From assembly GCF_022229005.1 (NCBI RefSeq), contig NZ_JAKKFD010000044.1, positions 1-64,000 on the forward strand: DNA of 64,000 nt, in the 5' to 3' direction. The notes below the pieces were generated by a model. That model saw nothing but the letters and a program-made list of their open reading frames with translations. It made no database searches and was not told the DNA's origin. The DNA comes from Micromonospora trifolii. Its GTDB lineage: Bacteria > Actinomycetota > Actinomycetes > Mycobacteriales > Micromonosporaceae. The position numbers were made by a program, and so were the translations under genes. How positions within the stretch are numbered: the stretch's first letter is position 1; each line of letters opens with the position of its first letter. Below are positions 60,364 to 64,000 of the stretch, one piece after another.

Positions 60364-61449
60364 ATGCGTCTCCGATCGTTCGTCACCGCAACACTGGCCG
60401 CCGTCCTGGCCGCCGGCGCACTCGCGCCGCCGACGCCGGCCGCGGCGGCCACCGCCGATCGCTGGGGTTTCGCGTACGTCAAGGACCCCACAGTGCCGGT
60501 CTGGACCGTGCTGGAAACCAGCCGGCAGTGGGGTAGCTGGAAGACCGCGTTCCCCGCCGCCTGGGCCGACGGCATCAAGCTCGCACCCGGCCGGTTCCAG
60601 GTCCGCTTTCCGCAGATAGGTGCCGGCTCACGGGGTGTGCCGCACGTGACCCCGGTGAACCGGACCGGGCACTACTGCGAGGTGGTCCGCTGGTTCCAGT
60701 CCGGCGCCGACGAGATCGTCGACGTGCAGTGCCACAAGCCGGGTGGCACGCGCGATGACACCCCGTTCACAGTGCTCTGGACGACCAGCTCGGGCGTGCT
60801 GCCGGCCGGGACCTCCCATGCGTACGTGCAGTGGAGCAGCGGCCTGGTAGCGCAGTCGTACAACTCCACGGGCGCGGTGAACACGGTCGGGCCGCTGGGC
60901 GTCGGACAGTATCTGGTGCGGCTGCCCGGCGTGGGGCTGGCCGGGGTCCTCGCCGGCAACGTGCAGGTCACCGCCGTGCAGCCGAACGCCGGTCCGCGTC
61001 GCTGCAAGGTCTACACCTGGAGCGCGGTCGGCAGCGGCGTGCAGGTGTACGTCTTCTGCTACGACCAGGCCGGCGCGTTCATCAACACCGACTTCGTCCT
61101 CTCGTACCACCGTCGGCGGCCGGTGGTCGGCTCGCTCGGACCGCCGTCGCACTTCGGCTATCTGGGCACCGCTGTCGGCGGGCCGACCAATGACAACTCG
61201 GTGCTCGGTGTGGGTGTGAACACCGTGGCACCGCTGGCACCTGCCGGCCGCTACCTGGCGACCTTCCCGCAGGTCGGCCTGAAGGAGACGCACGCCCAGG
61301 TGGTGGCGCAGGGCACTGGCAGCAACTACTGCCACCTCACCCAGCCCTGGACGTACACCACCAACGCCGACGTCGACGTCATCTGCTTCGACAACACCGG
61401 CGCAGTCACCCCACACCGCTTCCTGGCCACCTTCACCTCCCGACTCTGA
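60364..61449 (+). CDS. Secreted protein with three tandem Cys-pair repeats
   Basis: The 361-aa protein has a signal peptide (about 1-30, ending AAAAT) and then three repeats of roughly 110 residues. Each holds a Cys-x-(about 20)-Cys hairpin and ends with a similar strand: CEVVRWFQ..VDVQC, then CKVYTWSA..YVFC, then CHLTQPWT..VDVIC, each followed by D..G. The third closes with FLATFTSRL. I do not recognise the family; a surface or extracellular beta-rich protein is likely. ATG 60364 has TGGAGGA upstream. Confidence 0.75.
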   Translation: MRLRSFVTATLAAVLAAGALAPPTPAAAATADRWGFAYVKDPTVPVWTVLETSRQWGSWKTAFPAAWADGIKLAPGRFQVRFPQIGAGSRGVPHVTPVNRTGHYCEVVRWFQSGADEIVDVQCHKPGGTRDDTPFTVLWTTSSGVLPAGTSHAYVQWSSGLVAQSYNSTGAVNTVGPLGVGQYLVRLPGVGLAGVLAGNVQVTAVQPNAGPRRCKVYTWSAVGSGVQVYVFCYDQAGAFINTDFVLSYHRRRPVVGSLGPPSHFGYLGTAVGGPTNDNSVLGVGVNTVAPLAPAGRYLATFPQVGLKETHAQVVAQGTGSNYCHLTQPWTYTTNADVDVICFDNTGAVTPHRFLATFTSRL

Positions 61450-61465
61450 CGCCGCGCCGCGCCGC

Positions 61466-61490
61466 GCCGGCGGTCTCCATCGCCGCCGGC
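61466..61490. terminator. Possible bidirectional terminator
   Basis: GCCGGCGG (61466-61473) pairs with CCGCCGGC (61483-61490) around a 9-nt loop between two convergent genes. There is no T-run on either side. Confidence 0.4.
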
Positions 61491-61509
61491 CCGGTAGGGG
61501 CCTCTGACG

Positions 61510-62397
61510 TCATCGCAGGAGCGGGGCGAGGCCGTCGAGGAGGCGCTGGAGGCCGAACTCGAAGAGCGTGTCCAGGCTCCAGACCATGTCGTCGGCGGTG
61601 ATGAAGCGGGCCATCAGCGGGTGCCGCCCGTCGGCCAGGACCGTGCCGATCCGTTCTCCGTGCGCCGCCATCCACTGGGTGTCGGTCAGGCCGCTGTCCT
61701 GCTCGGCCTGCGCCTCCTCGGCCAGGTTCACCGCCGTGCCGCGCACGTAGTTGGCCACCGTCACCGCCGCCGTGAACTGTGCGTTCAGGTCGAGCCCGCG
61801 CCCGTCCAGGGCCCGCATCGCCCACTCGGTGTGGGCCATGGCGTGCGGGGCCGGCAGTGGCCGGGTGAAGGAGAGTGCCTGGGCCAGCCAGGTGTGCCGA
61901 CGGTACATCGCCCACTGCAACTGGGCGACGGCCTCCAGGCAGGCCCGCCAGCCGTCGTGGTCCGGGGTGAGGGCCGGGGGCGGGTTGTCGGCCATTACCG
62001 TGTCGATCATGAACAGCACCAGCTCTTCCCGGTCGGCCACGTACCGGTAGATCGCCATCGTCGGAATGCCGAGCTGGCCGGCGAGTCGGCGCATCGACAG
62101 ACCGTGCAGCCCCTCGGAGTCGGCGATGGCCACGGCGGCGGCGACCACCTGCTCGCGGTCGGGGTCGGGTGCTCTACCCACGCCGGCCGTGGCGACCACT
62201 GTGCCGACGCCGCGCAGGGGCTCAACGAGACCCCGTTCGCGCAGGGTCGCCAGGACCTTCGTCGCGGTCGCCATCGCGATCCCGTACTCGGCAGTGAGCT
62301 GCCGGGTCGACGGGATCCTCGCCCCGCGTGCGAACTCGCCTGACGCGATCCGGTCCGCGAGATCGGCGGCGATCCGGCGGTACGGCGGTTCCTCCAC
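61510..62397 (-). CDS. GntR-TetR chimeric transcription regulator
   Basis: The 295-aa protein carries two DNA-binding domains. An N-terminal GntR winged helix (about 1-70: PYRRIAADLADRIASGEFAR, then STRQLTAEYGIAMATATKVL) is followed by a TetR helix-turn-helix (about 82-135: SMRRLAGQLGIPTMAIYRYV) and a TetR C-terminal ligand domain (about 140-295). Such double-headed regulators recur in actinobacteria. It is divergent from a DUF418 membrane protein, and two related operator-like sites lie between them. Confidence 0.88.
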   Translation of the reverse strand: MEEPPYRRIAADLADRIASGEFARGARIPSTRQLTAEYGIAMATATKVLATLRERGLVEPLRGVGTVVATAGVGRAPDPDREQVVAAAVAIADSEGLHGLSMRRLAGQLGIPTMAIYRYVADREELVLFMIDTVMADNPPPALTPDHDGWRACLEAVAQLQWAMYRRHTWLAQALSFTRPLPAPHAMAHTEWAMRALDGRGLDLNAQFTAAVTVANYVRGTAVNLAEEAQAEQDSGLTDTQWMAAHGERIGTVLADGRHPLMARFITADDMVWSLDTLFEFGLQRLLDGLAPLLR

Positions 62398-62409
62398 AGC
62401 AGCCTCCCG

Positions 62410-62484
62410 TGCACTAGTGCAGTCACGGTACCGGTAGACGAATACGGGGGACAGCCTGACTATTGTCGGGCGCTAGTGCACTCA
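62410..62484. promoter_or_regulatory. Two related operator-like sites in the GntR-TetR/DUF418 divergent region
   Basis: A perfect palindrome TGCACTAGTGCA at 62410-62421 is part of CTAGTGCAGTCA (62414-62425). A second copy, CTAGTGCACTCA (62473-62484), lies 59 nt away in the same orientation. The spacing and symmetry suit binding of the adjacent regulator and repression in both directions. Confidence 0.6.
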
Positions 62485-62497
62485 TACGCTGTACGAC

Positions 62498-62581
62498 ATG
62501 ACTGATTTCGTTCCGCTGAAGTCGCTTCGCAGGACCTACGACGGCCCGGTGCTCGACGCCTCTAGAGGAGCGATGTCATGA
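62498..62581 (+). CDS. Possible 27-aa leader peptide upstream of the DUF418 gene
   Basis: A 27-codon frame starts MTDFVPLKSLRRTYDGPVLD and ends by overlapping the next gene's start (ATGTCATGA at 62573-62581). A GGAG for the downstream gene lies inside it. It may couple translation of the membrane protein, or be a chance frame. No ribosome site of its own is clear. Confidence 0.3.
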   Translation: MTDFVPLKSLRRTYDGPVLDASRGAMS

Positions 62582-63771
62582 GCCTGCTCCGACCTGGCCA
62601 GCCGGGCCACGCACTGGATGGGGCCGCGGCGAACATCGACGGCGCCCGGATCAACGTTGTGGACGCGTTACGCGGGATTGCGCTGCTGCTCATCCTGCTG
62701 GTCAACGTGTGGTACTTCAGCTCCGGATACGCGTTCCAACTGATCAGCGATCCGGCCTACGGCGCGCTCGACCGGCTGGTCGCCGGTGCGGTTGAGCTGC
62801 TGTTCGCGATGAAGGCCTACCTGCTGTTCTCATTCCTGTTCGGCTACAGCTTCACCCTGCAACTCGACTCAGCGGCCCGGCGTGGGACGGCCTTCGGCCG
62901 AACATTCCTGCGCCGGCTGTCCGGGTTGTTCGTGCTCGGGGCGCTCCACGCGGTGCTGCTGTTCCACGGCGACATCCTCACCACGTACGCGTTGCTCGGT
63001 CTCGTGCTGCTCGCCGTTCGGCGGATCGAGCCGCGCTCCGCCCTGCGTACAGCGGCGATCATCGTGGGCGTCACCGCGTTCGTTGTCGGTCTGGCCGCGG
63101 TTCTCGGCGCCGCGGTGGTCCCGGACCAGGCCGCCGCGGTCACCGCCGGTGCGCGTTCGACGGAGGCTCTACGCGGCGGGTTCGGTGATGTCATCCTGGA
63201 GCACCTGCGCTCGTTGCCGGCGATGCTCGGCGCACTTGCCGTGCAGGGACCGTTGGCCTTCGCCGCGTTCCTCGTCGGTCTGGCCGCTGGCAAGCACCGG
63301 ATGCTCGCCGCCGCGCACGCCCACGAGGACCTGCTGCGCCGATGCGAGCGGATCGGCTATCCGGTCGGCCTGGCCGGCGCCGCCGTGTTCGCGATCGGCG
63401 GCGGCACGGCGAACATGACCGGACTGATGGTCAGCATCGTCACCGCGCCGTTCCTCGCGGCGGCCTACGCCGCGACTCTGCTGCGTCTGTTCACGCGGCG
63501 TCCACGCGTCGCGGACGCGTTGGCGCCTGCGGGGCGCATGGCGCTGACGAACTATCTGGGCCAGTCGCTCATCTGCGTGCTCGTCTTCACCGGCGTCGGG
63601 CTGGGCCTGGCCGGCCACACCTCGCCGGCGCAGACGCTGCTCATCGCACTGACGATCTTTGTGGTCCAGGTGGCAGCCAGTTACTGGTGGATGCGGCGGT
63701 TCCGGTACGGCCCCCTGGAATGGGCGTTGCGCGCGTGGACCCACGGCAGACGACCCGCCATGCGCTGGTAG
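62578..63771 (+). CDS. DUF418 family membrane protein
   Basis: The 397-aa protein has about ten membrane helices. The N-terminal block INVVDALRGIALLLILLVNV and the C-terminal DUF418 segment are present (GRMALTNYLGQSLICVLVFT, then FRYGPLEWALRAWTHGRR). The family is poorly characterised and is often found with transport or resistance regulators. It is probably repressed by the divergent GntR-TetR chimera until an unknown ligand appears. AGAGGAG precedes the ATG. Confidence 0.88.
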   Translation: MSLLRPGQPGHALDGAAANIDGARINVVDALRGIALLLILLVNVWYFSSGYAFQLISDPAYGALDRLVAGAVELLFAMKAYLLFSFLFGYSFTLQLDSAARRGTAFGRTFLRRLSGLFVLGALHAVLLFHGDILTTYALLGLVLLAVRRIEPRSALRTAAIIVGVTAFVVGLAAVLGAAVVPDQAAAVTAGARSTEALRGGFGDVILEHLRSLPAMLGALAVQGPLAFAAFLVGLAAGKHRMLAAAHAHEDLLRRCERIGYPVGLAGAAVFAIGGGTANMTGLMVSIVTAPFLAAAYAATLLRLFTRRPRVADALAPAGRMALTNYLGQSLICVLVFTGVGLGLAGHTSPAQTLLIALTIFVVQVAASYWWMRRFRYGPLEWALRAWTHGRRPAMRW

Positions 63772-63795
63772 GCCCGACAACTCACTACCAGCCTT

Positions 63796-63836
63796 GCGCA
63801 GCCGGACGGCGACCATCATCGACCGGCCGGCTGCGC
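63796..63836 (+). terminator. Possible hairpin terminator after the DUF418 gene
   Basis: GCGCAGCCGG (63796-63805) pairs perfectly with CCGGCTGCGC (63827-63836), but the loop is 21 nt long. It lies 25 nt after the stop codon. Confidence 0.45.
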
Positions 63837-63953
63837 GGCGGCGTTCAGGGGTGCGGCTGTGCCCGGCCGGCGACCTGGCCTGCGTACCCGGACCATCCGA
63901 ACCTGAATGGCGACCACCCGCGAGCCCCGGTCAGATCCCGCCACACACGGGCC

Positions 63954-64000
63954 CTAGTTACAGGCGAGGTTGTTCCTGGGGGCCTTACCTGCACCGCGGG
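63954..64000 (-). CDS. Possible 3' end of a gene running off the window
   Basis: On the minus strand a frame enters from the right edge and ends GKAPRNNLACN then TAG at 63954. A near-terminal Cys and Asn-rich tail look like the end of a secreted protein. Only 14 codons are visible, so this is a guess. Confidence 0.25.
   Translation of the reverse strand, partial: RGAGKAPRNNLACN

Noticed and set aside
1..64000. CRISPR arrays, insertion sequences, tRNA or rRNA genes
   Set aside because: No regularly spaced repeats, transposase-like proteins or recognisable RNA genes were seen by eye; a tRNA scan would be needed to exclude a tRNA gene fully.

Overview
The window is very GC-rich DNA from an actinobacterium. 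GTG starts, ATGA overlaps between genes, several sigma factors, Ser/Thr kinases and paired LuxR-type regulators all fit. The gene content (AA10 oxygenase, GH10/GH62 xylanase, SapB-type lanthipeptide, SigK/RskA, EACC1-caspase) points to a Micromonosporaceae soil saprophyte such as Micromonospora. That assignment is an inference from protein style, since no rRNA or tRNA gene was found here. I recognised no insertion sequence, phage or CRISPR array.

Layout. 1-7.3 kb: a SigB/F-type sigma factor with a decayed inverted copy of its own 3' end, a membrane Ser/Thr kinase, a solute-binding/von Willebrand A fusion, and a GntR-ABC operon. 7.3-16.8 kb: an 8-kb uronate-sugar operon (DUF2264, sugar ABC importer, DUF624, GH88 unsaturated glucuronyl hydrolase, IolB/KduI isomerase) divergent from a DeoR-LacI type regulator. 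16.9-25.9 kb: a SapB-like class III lanthipeptide cluster (LanKC synthetase, a 39-aa precursor too short for ordinary ORF finding, two ABC exporters) with two atypical LuxR-type response regulators. 26-29.7 kb: an AhpD-like protein, a secreted lytic polysaccharide monooxygenase behind a CebR-like box, and a DUF4394 protein.

29.7-36.8 kb: a SigK-RskA envelope module: fasciclin lipoprotein, molybdopterin oxidoreductase, CHRD-like surface protein, class F sortase, sigK, rskA and a membrane pseudokinase. Three promoter-like elements share a CCATCC-N15-CCGAAT type layout, so the module looks like a self-contained regulon. 36.9-43.5 kb: an ArsR/AHSA1 pair, an EACC1-caspase membrane protein, a beta-lactamase-fold hydrolase with a lipoprotein, and an ECF sigma factor with a membrane partner. 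44-49.3 kb: GNAT protein, then a plant-cell-wall block: a GH10-CBM13-GH62 enzyme and a cutinase (PET-hydrolase fold)-CBM13 enzyme whose CBM13 coding DNA is duplicated.

49.4-64 kb: a truncated paralog of a membrane alpha/beta-hydrolase whose full-length copy lies at 58-60.2 kb, a second GNAT protein, a DesK/DesR-like two-component system divergent from an ABC transporter-GPP34 operon across a large inverted repeat, an LtrA protein, a three-repeat secreted protein, and a GntR-TetR chimera divergent from a DUF418 membrane protein.

The most interesting systems are the SapB-like cluster with unusual regulators, the SigK envelope regulon that includes a pseudokinase, and the CBM13-linked cutinase.
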